The notes under the pieces: model-generated
What the model was told of the DNA's origin: nothing
The model's database searches: none
What the model saw: the letters and a program-made list of their open reading frames with translations, nothing else
Position numbers and translations under genes: made by a program
In this document: positions 39,670 through 47,951 of the stretch, in pieces
Layout: each line of letters begins with the position of its first letter
How positions within the stretch are numbered: the stretch's first letter is position 1
NCBI RefSeq assembly: GCF_024169655.1
Contig: NZ_JALJWV010000001.1
Span: 3,415,001-3,479,000, forward strand
Direction: 5' to 3'
DNA length: 64,000 nucleotides
From: Pseudomonas marginalis
GTDB lineage: Bacteria > Pseudomonadota > Gammaproteobacteria > Pseudomonadales > Pseudomonadaceae

Positions 39670-40761
39670 TCACCATCGCCATACTGGAAACTCGACTTCA
39701 CGCAAGGGGTGGACGCTGATCGGCAAGGGTTGCGTTAGCCCATCACTGGTCGTACTTTCCCGGAATATCCGCCCGTCAGCACCGACCAATCGATAGTCAT
39801 ACACCGGCAGGGCATTACCCCATTCATCCACAATGAGGTAGTGACCGAAATCAGGTTTTTCAGGTGAGGGCAACCACTCAGGTAATAGTTGTGGGCGACG
39901 GTCCGGGCATTTTTCGTATTGCCAAACCGATAAACATTCGCGAGCACGCCCTGTCCGCAGGCTTTGTAGTTTCCAGAAGTCAGGGTTCGATTGACCATCT
40001 GCCACGACACTACCATCGGGATAGGTGAACTTAATGAAACTTCCAACCTTGTGTACCTTTGCCCCCTCCGAACTTACCACGAAGTCCGAATGTAGAGTGG
40101 GTTCGAAATATACTTGTCGTGCTTGTAGCGCCTGATACATGAGATAAGTATCTCCTTCACCTGCCAAACTAACGCGCTTACTGTATCCACTTAAAAAACT
40201 CTCATGTAACCAGGGGTAATATTCCTTCTTAATTATCAAATCCCCATCAACCTTTATATCAGGACCGCCCCGTGGCGAGTCGTTGTAGTCAAATATCACA
40301 ACCACGCCCCCGCCTCCCCCAGAGGTCACATTCTCGCCAAAACGCGTCGGATCGGCATAAACCACACCAAATGTCACATTCGCCAAATGCCAGCGGCACG
40401 CGCCACCGCCATCTTTCGGCAGTTCTACTTGGTAGAGATCACTCTGCCCCTGGCGCTCCAGTTCCTTGTAAACCGAGTGATGACCATCCCGTTCAGTGCG
40501 CTGGCCGCTGGCGCCGTAGTCAACACGCTTACAAATGGGCGAGCGATACATCACCCACATGGTTTCGGTTTTCAGCTCCTTGGGCAGTTTCACGGTGACG
40601 GTTATTTTTTCGCTGTTGGCAGGCGGAGCTAGGCTGTAGTCCTGACGGCATCCACTGAGGCTGAAAAGCATCGCGCACACAACCATAGACATGCGGTGGA
40701 ACATGCGCATGTTCTTGGCGACATCAACGGGGTCGACAACTGAATGCTGCATAGACGACAT
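39670..40761 (-). CDS. Lipoprotein, near-duplicate copy 2 (candidate lipase immunity)
   Basis: 363 residues with a lipobox LSGC after a hydrophobic stretch (VVCAMLFSLSGC), so probably anchored in a membrane facing the periplasm. The mature protein is beta-rich, has a glycine run TSGGGGGVVV, and is closely similar to the gene just upstream except for a divergent middle. Family unknown to me. Start at 40759-40761 overlaps the upstream stop (ATGA) with GGAGG before it; this gives a long n-region, and a later ATG at 40710 would give a more standard signal peptide. Immunity to the lipase is inferred from position and localisation. Confidence 0.7.
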   Translation of the reverse strand: MSSMQHSVVDPVDVAKNMRMFHRMSMVVCAMLFSLSGCRQDYSLAPPANSEKITVTVKLPKELKTETMWVMYRSPICKRVDYGASGQRTERDGHHSVYKELERQGQSDLYQVELPKDGGGACRWHLANVTFGVVYADPTRFGENVTSGGGGGVVVIFDYNDSPRGGPDIKVDGDLIIKKEYYPWLHESFLSGYSKRVSLAGEGDTYLMYQALQARQVYFEPTLHSDFVVSSEGAKVHKVGSFIKFTYPDGSVVADGQSNPDFWKLQSLRTGRARECLSVWQYEKCPDRRPQLLPEWLPSPEKPDFGHYLIVDEWGNALPVYDYRLVGADGRIFRESTTSDGLTQPLPISVHPLREVEFPVWRW

Positions 40762-41831
40762 CACCACCTCCACACAGGGAACTCGACTTCGCGCAAGGGG
40801 TGGGCGCTGATCGGCAGCGGTTGCGTGAGCCCATCACTGGTCGTTTTTTCTAGAAATATCCGCCCGTCAGCACCGACCAATCGATAGTCATACACGGGCA
40901 GGGCATTACCCCATTCATCCACAATGAGGTAGTGCCCTAAATCAGGTTTGTCAGGTGAAGGCAGCCACTCAGGTAATAGTTGTGGGCGACGGTCCGGGCA
41001 TTTTTCGTATTGCCAAACCGATAAACACTCGCGAGGACGTCCTGTGCGCAGGCTTTGTAGTTTCCAGAAGTCTGGCGTCGATTGACCATCTGCCACGACA
41101 CTACCATCGGGATAGGTGAAAGCGGTGTGGTTTCCCTCCTTTTTTTCCTTTGGCCCCGCCGAATAAACTATGAAATCGGAATGTATGACTGGTTCGAAAT
41201 ATACCTGCCGCGCCTGTAATGCTTGGTAACTGAGGTAAATGCTGCCCTCGCCGGCCAAACCCACAGTTTTTTTGTAAGGCCCCAAAAACTCTTCATCGAC
41301 CCAAGGGTAGTAATCCTTCTTGATCGTCAGATCGCCTTCAACCTTGATATCAGCCCCACCCCGTGGCGAGTCGTTGTAGTCAAATATCACAACCACGCCC
41401 CCGCCTCCCCCAGAGGTCACATTCTCGCCAAAACGCGTCGGATCGGCATAAACCACGCCAAAGGTCACATTCGCCAAATGCCAGCGGCACGCGCCACCGC
41501 CATCTTTCGGTAGTTCCACTTGGTAGAGATCACTCTGCCCCTGGCGCTCCAGTTCCTTGTAAACCGAGTGATGACCATCCCGTTCAGTGCGCTGGCCGCT
41601 GGCGCCGTAGTCGACACGCTTACAAATGGGTGAGCGATACATCACCCACATAGTTTCGGTTTTCAGCTCCTTGGGCAGTTTCACGGTGACGGTTATTTTT
41701 TCGCTGTTAGCAGGCGGGGCCAGGCTGTGGTCCTGACGGCATCCACTGAGACTGAAAAACATCGCGCACACAACCGTGAGCAGGCGGAGGAACCGGATTT
41801 CGTCCTTTCGCGTGTGAATAGGCTTAACCAT
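40761..41831 (-). CDS. Lipoprotein, near-duplicate copy 1 (candidate lipase immunity)
   Basis: 356 residues; lipobox LSGC around residues 28-31 (VVCAMFFSLSGC). The mature region starts RQDHSLAPP and is almost identical to copy 2 for the next ~130 residues, diverges in the centre (for example EGDLTIKKDYYPWVDEEF versus DGDLIIKKEYYPWLHESF), then becomes alike again to the PVWRW end. The start overlaps the lipase stop by eight bases. A periplasmic lipoprotein directly after a T6SS lipase is the standard arrangement for a phospholipase immunity protein. Confidence 0.75.
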   Translation of the reverse strand: MVKPIHTRKDEIRFLRLLTVVCAMFFSLSGCRQDHSLAPPANSEKITVTVKLPKELKTETMWVMYRSPICKRVDYGASGQRTERDGHHSVYKELERQGQSDLYQVELPKDGGGACRWHLANVTFGVVYADPTRFGENVTSGGGGGVVVIFDYNDSPRGGADIKVEGDLTIKKDYYPWVDEEFLGPYKKTVGLAGEGSIYLSYQALQARQVYFEPVIHSDFIVYSAGPKEKKEGNHTAFTYPDGSVVADGQSTPDFWKLQSLRTGRPRECLSVWQYEKCPDRRPQLLPEWLPSPDKPDLGHYLIVDEWGNALPVYDYRLVGADGRIFLEKTTSDGLTQPLPISAHPLREVEFPVWRW

Positions 41832-43860
41832 AGGTTTTCTCGTAATAAGCTTTTGGGTCGGCAATGGCGTTAAAGCGCTGCAGCGCCTCGGCGCCACCTG
41901 CTACTTGCTGGGTGATATGCAGGGCTTGGTCTACCAGACGCTGTAAGTCGAGGAACACGCGATTGCGGGCCAGTTCGTCCTCGTGAATGCTCGCGTAGTA
42001 ATCCTTTAGCTGTTGTTCGAACTTGCGCCGTTGGACCTGTCGCTCCAGCAATGGATCGCGCTCGGCGTCAATCGATTCCAGTAATTGGTTATGGATATAG
42101 GGTTGGTATTGCGACATGAAGTGATCGCCAATACGCGGCATTCGCCCCGTCGTCGGGTTGCTGTAGCGAGGGAAGAACCGGGCACGACTTTCGGCGTTCA
42201 GCGACGTGTTCAGGCACTGCGTGGCCTGCTCGACTTGCTGGTCACCGTCCTCGCTCAGGCTGGGGACCAAATACAGCTTGGCTTTTTCCGGCAGTTCGTA
42301 GGCGATAGTGCTGCGATAAGGCGTGCCATCGGGTTTGCGGTAAGCGGGGTATGGTGTGATCTCCTGTTGCTGGTGTTGCTCGGCCCGGAAAAACATGGCG
42401 ATCTCACCGTGATGGCTGAACGGGTCTTCATGTTTGAATACTGCGCTGGAGACGGCTTGACGTAGCGACCAACTAAACCCGGCGAGCAGGCCGACAGGGC
42501 CATAGGCGTCATATAGGTAATTGTCCAACGCGGCCTCGGGGGGGACGCGAGGAATGGCGTCCATGTCATTGACATGGCGAAAGTGCCATAAGTCGCCCAA
42601 AAACTGTACGGCGTGGAGGGTGAAGGTGCGGGGCATGCCGTAGGTGTAGAGCAGGGGGTTATGGTTTTTCAGCGAGGCCGCGTGGATGAGGCCGAGGGCG
42701 CCGCCCAGGCTATGGCCGCAGATGAACAATTTTTTATCGCGAACACCACCAAGAATCGTCTTGCCAAAATCAGTATCAAAAACTCTTCTCGCTACCTCAA
42801 ATGCATCGCGAAAGCCAAGGTGCACACTGCCCACAGCAGTAAGGTCAGGGCAAGGAACCTTAGGCTCGCAAACCGCAGCGATCTCCGGTTTCACAGGACG
42901 AAAGGTCGCATCGGTGATGAGGTCAGCAAGCCCTTCCATCTCAGTGCCACGCCAAGCCACCAACACTTGGGAAACACTGATAGCGTAAAACAACTGGGTA
43001 TGACCTTCCGGCACGTCTGCCTTAGCGGTATCCAAGGCTTTGATCGTCAAATAACGATCACTGAAAGGCACATCAACCACCACACATGGCCATGCCTGGC
43101 CGTTATCCCAAACCCGAGGTGTACGTGACAAATCCAGGCATTGCTGCTCGAAAAACTCGTTGACGGAACCCAGTTCGCGTTCATCCCGCGTGCTATACGC
43201 CAGAATACTCATCAACCCCAGGTTGTAGGCATTGACCAGGCTGTACCCAGACTGGTGATGCAACATCAGAGACCAGGCGCGAAATGGGCAGACTTCCAGC
43301 ACATGACGACGGTCCAGTTCATCGCCACTGACGGTGAAGCCACGATAATTCGGGTCTGGAAAGTGAAAGGTAGGTGGCCGCTTTGGGTCCGACACGGGTG
43401 GGTGAAGGGTCGGCAATTTGTCGCATAACTGGCCGACACGCAGATAGTGATAGCCATGCCCGGCAGCGAGCGCCTGCTTCTCGATAGGCGAGAAACCCGA
43501 GCGTTGCGGGCCATACATCGGTGTGCGCTCCCCAACACCCGGTCGGGGCGGCTCCGCACGTTCGGCGCGCAAGCGCCGGGTTTGCAGTTGCTCGGCTAAA
43601 GAATCGGCACCCATCAGCAGGGTAATGGGCAACGGGTGCAGGCCGTCGATGCGAATCACACCCTCGGCATCACTGCGCCCCACGAACTCAGGCATAAAGC
43701 CCTCGCGTGTGGCCTCATTACGTACACGATAGGGCAGATTCGCCAGGGGGTCACCCTGCTCGTCCAGCAACTGGAGTTCTATCCAATGCTGTTTCTGTTT
43801 CCCTCCGATGAAATCCTTGCTCGGATTGAGGGTATCCGTGCGGTGCATTGGATCGTTCAT
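41824..43860 (-). CDS. T6SS class 3 lipase effector (Tle-type)
   Basis: 678 residues. An N-terminal beta-sandwich-like stretch (HWIELQLLDEQGDPLANLPY, residues 25-44) is typical of T6SS cargo adaptors. The alpha/beta-hydrolase core carries the nucleophile Ser384 in CGHSLGGALG, Asp434 in NDMDAIPRVP, and His483/484 in FSHHGEI as the likely triad. This is the class 3 lipase arrangement, so phospholipase action on target membranes is the likely role. No signal peptide. It lies downstream of vgrG and is followed by two lipoproteins. It resembles the Tle2/TseL group in having GHSLGG, but the subgroup is not certain. Confidence 0.82.
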   Translation of the reverse strand: MNDPMHRTDTLNPSKDFIGGKQKQHWIELQLLDEQGDPLANLPYRVRNEATREGFMPEFVGRSDAEGVIRIDGLHPLPITLLMGADSLAEQLQTRRLRAERAEPPRPGVGERTPMYGPQRSGFSPIEKQALAAGHGYHYLRVGQLCDKLPTLHPPVSDPKRPPTFHFPDPNYRGFTVSGDELDRRHVLEVCPFRAWSLMLHHQSGYSLVNAYNLGLMSILAYSTRDERELGSVNEFFEQQCLDLSRTPRVWDNGQAWPCVVVDVPFSDRYLTIKALDTAKADVPEGHTQLFYAISVSQVLVAWRGTEMEGLADLITDATFRPVKPEIAAVCEPKVPCPDLTAVGSVHLGFRDAFEVARRVFDTDFGKTILGGVRDKKLFICGHSLGGALGLIHAASLKNHNPLLYTYGMPRTFTLHAVQFLGDLWHFRHVNDMDAIPRVPPEAALDNYLYDAYGPVGLLAGFSWSLRQAVSSAVFKHEDPFSHHGEIAMFFRAEQHQQQEITPYPAYRKPDGTPYRSTIAYELPEKAKLYLVPSLSEDGDQQVEQATQCLNTSLNAESRARFFPRYSNPTTGRMPRIGDHFMSQYQPYIHNQLLESIDAERDPLLERQVQRRKFEQQLKDYYASIHEDELARNRVFLDLQRLVDQALHITQQVAGGAEALQRFNAIADPKAYYEKTYG

Positions 43861-44081
43861 ATAACCCCTTAAAAAATTAATGTTTCCTGAGCAATCACCC
43901 GGTCAATTGAGTCAATCGGGGTAATCAACCCCAAACTTCACAACACACCACTTCGGCCTAAAAACCCATTAATAAAAATTAATATCCCGAATAACAAAAA
44001 AACCGCCACTCCGACTGCCCAACCAAAACAATACCTGGTCGCGACTTATACCCGACAACACTTAAAGCTCTCAAATTCGCA
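43861..44081. other. AT-rich intergenic segment inside the T6SS cargo region
   Basis: 221 bases between the small gene at 44082 and the lipase, far richer in A and T than the flanking structural genes. It has ATTAAT-AAAA-ATTAAT at 43968-43983 and a short GGGGT-AATCA-ACCCC inverted repeat at 43918-43932. It may hold a promoter for the lipase unit and could bind MvaT/H-NS-type silencers. I see no ORF. Confidence 0.5.
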
Positions 44082-44453
44082 TCACGCCTCACTTTTGACC
44101 CTTTCGATTTCAGCCTTTAGCTCGGCCCACACTTTCGCACTAACAATCCGTATTAATCGCCCCATCACACCAGATAGACATTTACCGACCCTCCCCTGCT
44201 CGCCCCTCTTCTTGACCAAGGATTCAATATCAGCCACCAACTGCTCCTTATCGAAATACCAGCAAACAGGTGGCACTGGCGCCAGCATATTACTGACGCA
44301 TACAGGAGCCACTCTCTCAAACAAAGCAAACTCAATCTCCTCAACGGAGTAATTCTTTGCCACCCCTGCAATGTGCTTGTAGTCAACATTGGTATCTACA
44401 AACAAATCAGAGAGTGCAGACCAGAGTTGATGCTGATCTAATTGACTTTCCAT
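44082..44453 (-). CDS. Small protein overlapping putative toxin gene (candidate immunity)
   Basis: 123 residues, largely helical, without signal peptide or clear membrane segment; it contains LWSALSDLFVDTNVDYKHI and a VCWYFDKEQLVADIESLVKK region. I do not recognise the family with confidence. Its start lies 16 bases inside the end of the preceding 257-residue gene, the usual coupling for a toxin and its immunity protein. Its base composition is lower in GC than the T6SS core genes. A cytoplasmic immunity protein would be unusual for a purely pore-forming toxin. Confidence 0.65.
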   Translation of the reverse strand: MESQLDQHQLWSALSDLFVDTNVDYKHIAGVAKNYSVEEIEFALFERVAPVCVSNMLAPVPPVCWYFDKEQLVADIESLVKKRGEQGRVGKCLSGVMGRLIRIVSAKVWAELKAEIERVKSEA

Positions 44454-45211
44454 TTAGTAAACTCTTCTATTTCATCGTCGAGGGAGTCCGCTAGTTTCGA
44501 GGCCGCCCAGCCAGAGGCAATCCCGCCCGCCAGCATTAAACCGATCGCACAAAACGGCGCGCCGGGCCCGCATACGGTAGAGACGGCAAAACTCGCCAAG
44601 GTAGTTCCTGCAAAACCACCGCTTATCGCAATACCCTGCTTGATCAACTCTTTCTGCTTATTCTCTGCATTCGCGATCTCGTAGGTTGCATAAGCGACCG
44701 TCACGACAATCAAAACCTTACCAGAGATTTTTAACACTCGATTTAAAGTATTAAATCCCGTGTTAGGCCTCGCCGAAGACTCTACGATTTCGTAATACAT
44801 GGCATTTTTTTGCTCAGCATTGAGCGCCGCAAAGCTTTTACCAAATTTTTTGCCGGCTTTTTCGTCCAATAGCTTTTCTAAATCCGGAGAAACAACCTTC
44901 CTTTTCTCTGCAATAGCCCGTCCGGGCACTGAGGTTTTCTGCCTGGTTTCCGCCATGATTTTATTTCGTGCTTCGTAGCAGAATTCCGCAGCCTCCTTTA
45001 TTGACACTTCCCCCGCATTGACTTGCGCCAACACCTGCGCCTTGACTCGCTTGACATTGCTGTTGTAGTTATCACGCTGCTTCGCATCATTTATAAAGCC
45101 TGAAGAAAACTTGAGCGCTGCCCCCTCAAAACTTTCAAGAGCGCGTTCCAAAGTATCATCGTCAACCTGATGATCTTGTCGAGCCATATAGTTCTGGTAA
45201 AAAGCATCCAT
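44438..45211 (-). CDS. Putative T6SS membrane-active effector
   Basis: 257 residues. The N-terminal ~150 are charged and helical. The C-terminal part has three hydrophobic segments: about 158-178 (ISGKVLIVVTVAYATYEIA), 193-213 (IAISGGFAGTTLASFAV), and 218-238 (APFCAIGLMLAGGIASGWAA), with glycine spacing like glycine-zipper or colicin-type hairpins. No signal peptide. GGGGAG precedes the ATG, which lies five bases after the vgrG stop. A VgrG-linked cargo acting on the inner membrane is the best reading; a pore function is inferred, not shown. Confidence 0.65.
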   Translation of the reverse strand: MDAFYQNYMARQDHQVDDDTLERALESFEGAALKFSSGFINDAKQRDNYNSNVKRVKAQVLAQVNAGEVSIKEAAEFCYEARNKIMAETRQKTSVPGRAIAEKRKVVSPDLEKLLDEKAGKKFGKSFAALNAEQKNAMYYEIVESSARPNTGFNTLNRVLKISGKVLIVVTVAYATYEIANAENKQKELIKQGIAISGGFAGTTLASFAVSTVCGPGAPFCAIGLMLAGGIASGWAASKLADSLDDEIEEFTKWKVN

Positions 45212-45216
45212 ATTAT

Positions 45217-47949
45217 TTACTCCCCTAGCTCTCGTAGCAGTTCGTCTGCAGTGCTAGGTAAGTCTTCTTGATGCTTCGGGCATTGCACCTCGAACTTGAC
45301 GCAAGCATTACCCGTAAAAGAATAAAAACTTGCTTTGTTTTCACCATCAAACTCGCCCTCCAACACCTCGCCATCATCCATGGTCGCGGTGCATTTTATG
45401 CCTTGATAATTTGATTTCGACGGGGCAGAAAAGCTGATCCACTTTTCAGTCTCTGGCAGCTCGATTTTCAAGTTCCCCGGCAACGCGGTATGAACGCTCA
45501 TCGTCTTGCCATGCTTGTCGGTTACTCCATTGAATACTTCACCTTGCTGAGTGGTTATCCGGTAGCGGCTGAATCGCAACGCTGCCTGGGCCGCGTCTTT
45601 CACGGTGTAGCTAGCCGCGTAACCCGTCGGCAACGCTGACGCTGGAGTATTGAGACTGGTGCTGCCAAACTTTTTTACATCGGTAGCTTTTAGGTAGATG
45701 TTGCCAGGTGCTCCCAGCTCTATATCGCCGTCCTTTAAACGGATATAGGCACCGCCACAGTTGAGCACCAGTTCTTGCGGGGCCTTGATTTCTATACGGC
45801 CTTCGATGCTTTCGATCTTAACGTCGGTCTTTGCCAACGCATGGAGGTTACTGCCCTGAGCGTGCAGTTCAACTTTGCCTTGAGCCGCCTTGAGTAGCAG
45901 CTCGGCACGTTGCGCAAATACGCTCACACCACCTTCAGCGGTTGCGGTGATGTCGTGCCCGGCGCTAATGTCCGTGTTACGTGCGGCCATAATGCCCACG
46001 CTCTCCCCTCCGGAAGACAGGCATATGGCCCTTGGACTGAGCACGCCAATACCCGCCGGGGCATGGAGCAGAATACAGGGCTGCGCTAACCCTTGGAGCC
46101 GTTGCTGAAGGCCAAGTTGGCTATCGGTATCACCGGGATTCACTTGGCCACTGCTGGCCGCTTGTGCCATTGAGCGAGCCAATGACAACGCACCCTCCAG
46201 TTGCGCGATAGCGGCAGCCATATCCAGTTGTTTACCTCGGACTTGATCCTGTTCGTCCGCACTGATAAACAAACCTTTCCCCCCACGGATCGCCCCCCAC
46301 CCATCAGTACGCAACTCAAACCCTTCGCCACGTTTTTTACGCTTGGCATCCACCAGATGCCCCAGGTTGAGCTGGCTCTTACCACTGTGCTCAGTACTGA
46401 CCTTGATATGCTCCTGCCCCCGCGTGTCATCCATGCGCAGCTTGTTATTCGCCGGAGTACGCAGCACGTTGCGTTTGTAATTGCGCAAGGTCACATGATC
46501 GACATGCAGGCTGTCGTGCAACGCGTGCGCAATGTAGGGCCGGTCCGGGTCGCCCTGCTCAAAGGCGATGGCGACTTCAGTGCCGGGGATCAACGGCAAG
46601 TGCAGGCCGTGGGTATCCCCGGCGTAGGGTCGGGCCAGGCGTAGCCAGAGGCTTTCTTCACCGGGTTTCCAGGCGTCGCGGTCGAACAGGAAGTTGACCT
46701 TGTAGCGCCCTTCGATGTCGATGTGCCCGTAGGGGTCGTTGGCCTGCGGGCTGGTGACGCGGGCCGGGACGGTGCCGGGGATTTGCGGTTTGGGCTGCAG
46801 CTCCGGGCGAAAGCACACGGTTTCCGAGTAGGGAATGGCCTCAAACGTCACTTCGTAACTGGCGTCGCGAGCGGCGCGGCTGATCAGTTGGGTGATCACC
46901 GCACCGGGGGCGAAAGCCTGTGGGACGCCGCCAGAGATGTTCAGGACCTGGCCGGGCTCCAGGGTGGCGCTACTGCTGATGCCGCTGAGTCGGGTCTGGC
47001 CGTTGAGGTAACGCTCGTGACGCAGGCGCGCGTAAAAATATCCGCTTTCGCTTTGCAGGTCTTCGTCATGGGCGTAGCGATCGCCCATGACGGTGTAGGG
47101 CTCGGCGTAGTGATACGCCTCGCCATAGGTGCCGCTGACGCCACGGGTTTGGTCGATGTCACCGTTCAGGTGAGCGTTGGCCACGCGGTGCTGGTAGGTG
47201 CGGATATTGACGTGCTGTTCCACCACCTGATGGCTCGATTGCAGGGCCCACACACCGTCCTGGCCACTGCTGCTGAGCCCGGATTGCGGGCGGTAGGCCA
47301 ACGCCACGTCAAACTGGTAGTGACGCTGGTCATCGTGAAATTCCACCACGTCGATGTTCAGACGTTCGTCGCTGGTGAAGCGGTACCAGATGCCGACGTC
47401 GGCCAGCAGGCGCGAGATGAAGGCCAGATCGCTCTCGCCATACTGCATGACCTGTTCGCGCTTGGGGTATTCACGCACCAGGCTGAAAAGGAAGTCCTGG
47501 CCGTCAAAGTCGTGGCGGCTGCGCAGGATACTTTCGACGATCTGCGGCACCGATTGGTGCTGGTAGATGCGAAATTGTTTGCCTTGGCCGAGCAGGGCCA
47601 GGTGCGGTTGCAGGGTGATTTCGTAGCGGGCTTCATCAGCGGAGCCGGACAGGCGTTTGAAACCGGTGACTACCCCGTGAAGCGTGCGCAATGGGCCGCT
47701 CGCAGGAAGGTTAAAGCCACGCATGGACGCGTTTTGTGGGGCGCCATGCAAACTAAAACTGGCGTTTTGACCGAGCATCTTTTCGGCAGCGATATCGCCG
47801 TCGGTGCTGGTGAACTCTATGCGATAGGTGAACGGTTGGCTCAGTCCCTCTTTGCCCTCAAAGGCCAGGACGTCAAGCAGTGCATCGACGTCGCGCACGC
47901 TGAGTGTGTGCCGGCTGTGGTCGTAGAAGCTGCGCAGTGGGTTGAGCAT
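45217..47949 (-). CDS. vgrG: T6SS spike protein VgrG (TssI) with C-terminal extension
   Basis: 910 residues: gp27/gp5-like VgrG core (SLHGAPQ near 66-72, then WLRLARPYAGDTHG near 440), a DUF2345 beta-helix region (about 600-770 including GDIELGAPGNIYLKATDVKK), and a C-terminal ~140-residue extension of beta-sandwich character (YRITTQQGEVFNGVTDKHG, then IKCTATMDDGEVLEG) that probably docks the cargo encoded next. It begins two bases after the clpV stop and ends five bases before the putative toxin. Confidence 0.92.
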   Translation of the reverse strand: MLNPLRSFYDHSRHTLSVRDVDALLDVLAFEGKEGLSQPFTYRIEFTSTDGDIAAEKMLGQNASFSLHGAPQNASMRGFNLPASGPLRTLHGVVTGFKRLSGSADEARYEITLQPHLALLGQGKQFRIYQHQSVPQIVESILRSRHDFDGQDFLFSLVREYPKREQVMQYGESDLAFISRLLADVGIWYRFTSDERLNIDVVEFHDDQRHYQFDVALAYRPQSGLSSSGQDGVWALQSSHQVVEQHVNIRTYQHRVANAHLNGDIDQTRGVSGTYGEAYHYAEPYTVMGDRYAHDEDLQSESGYFYARLRHERYLNGQTRLSGISSSATLEPGQVLNISGGVPQAFAPGAVITQLISRAARDASYEVTFEAIPYSETVCFRPELQPKPQIPGTVPARVTSPQANDPYGHIDIEGRYKVNFLFDRDAWKPGEESLWLRLARPYAGDTHGLHLPLIPGTEVAIAFEQGDPDRPYIAHALHDSLHVDHVTLRNYKRNVLRTPANNKLRMDDTRGQEHIKVSTEHSGKSQLNLGHLVDAKRKKRGEGFELRTDGWGAIRGGKGLFISADEQDQVRGKQLDMAAAIAQLEGALSLARSMAQAASSGQVNPGDTDSQLGLQQRLQGLAQPCILLHAPAGIGVLSPRAICLSSGGESVGIMAARNTDISAGHDITATAEGGVSVFAQRAELLLKAAQGKVELHAQGSNLHALAKTDVKIESIEGRIEIKAPQELVLNCGGAYIRLKDGDIELGAPGNIYLKATDVKKFGSTSLNTPASALPTGYAASYTVKDAAQAALRFSRYRITTQQGEVFNGVTDKHGKTMSVHTALPGNLKIELPETEKWISFSAPSKSNYQGIKCTATMDDGEVLEGEFDGENKASFYSFTGNACVKFEVQCPKHQEDLPSTADELLRELGE

Positions 47950-47951
47950 GT

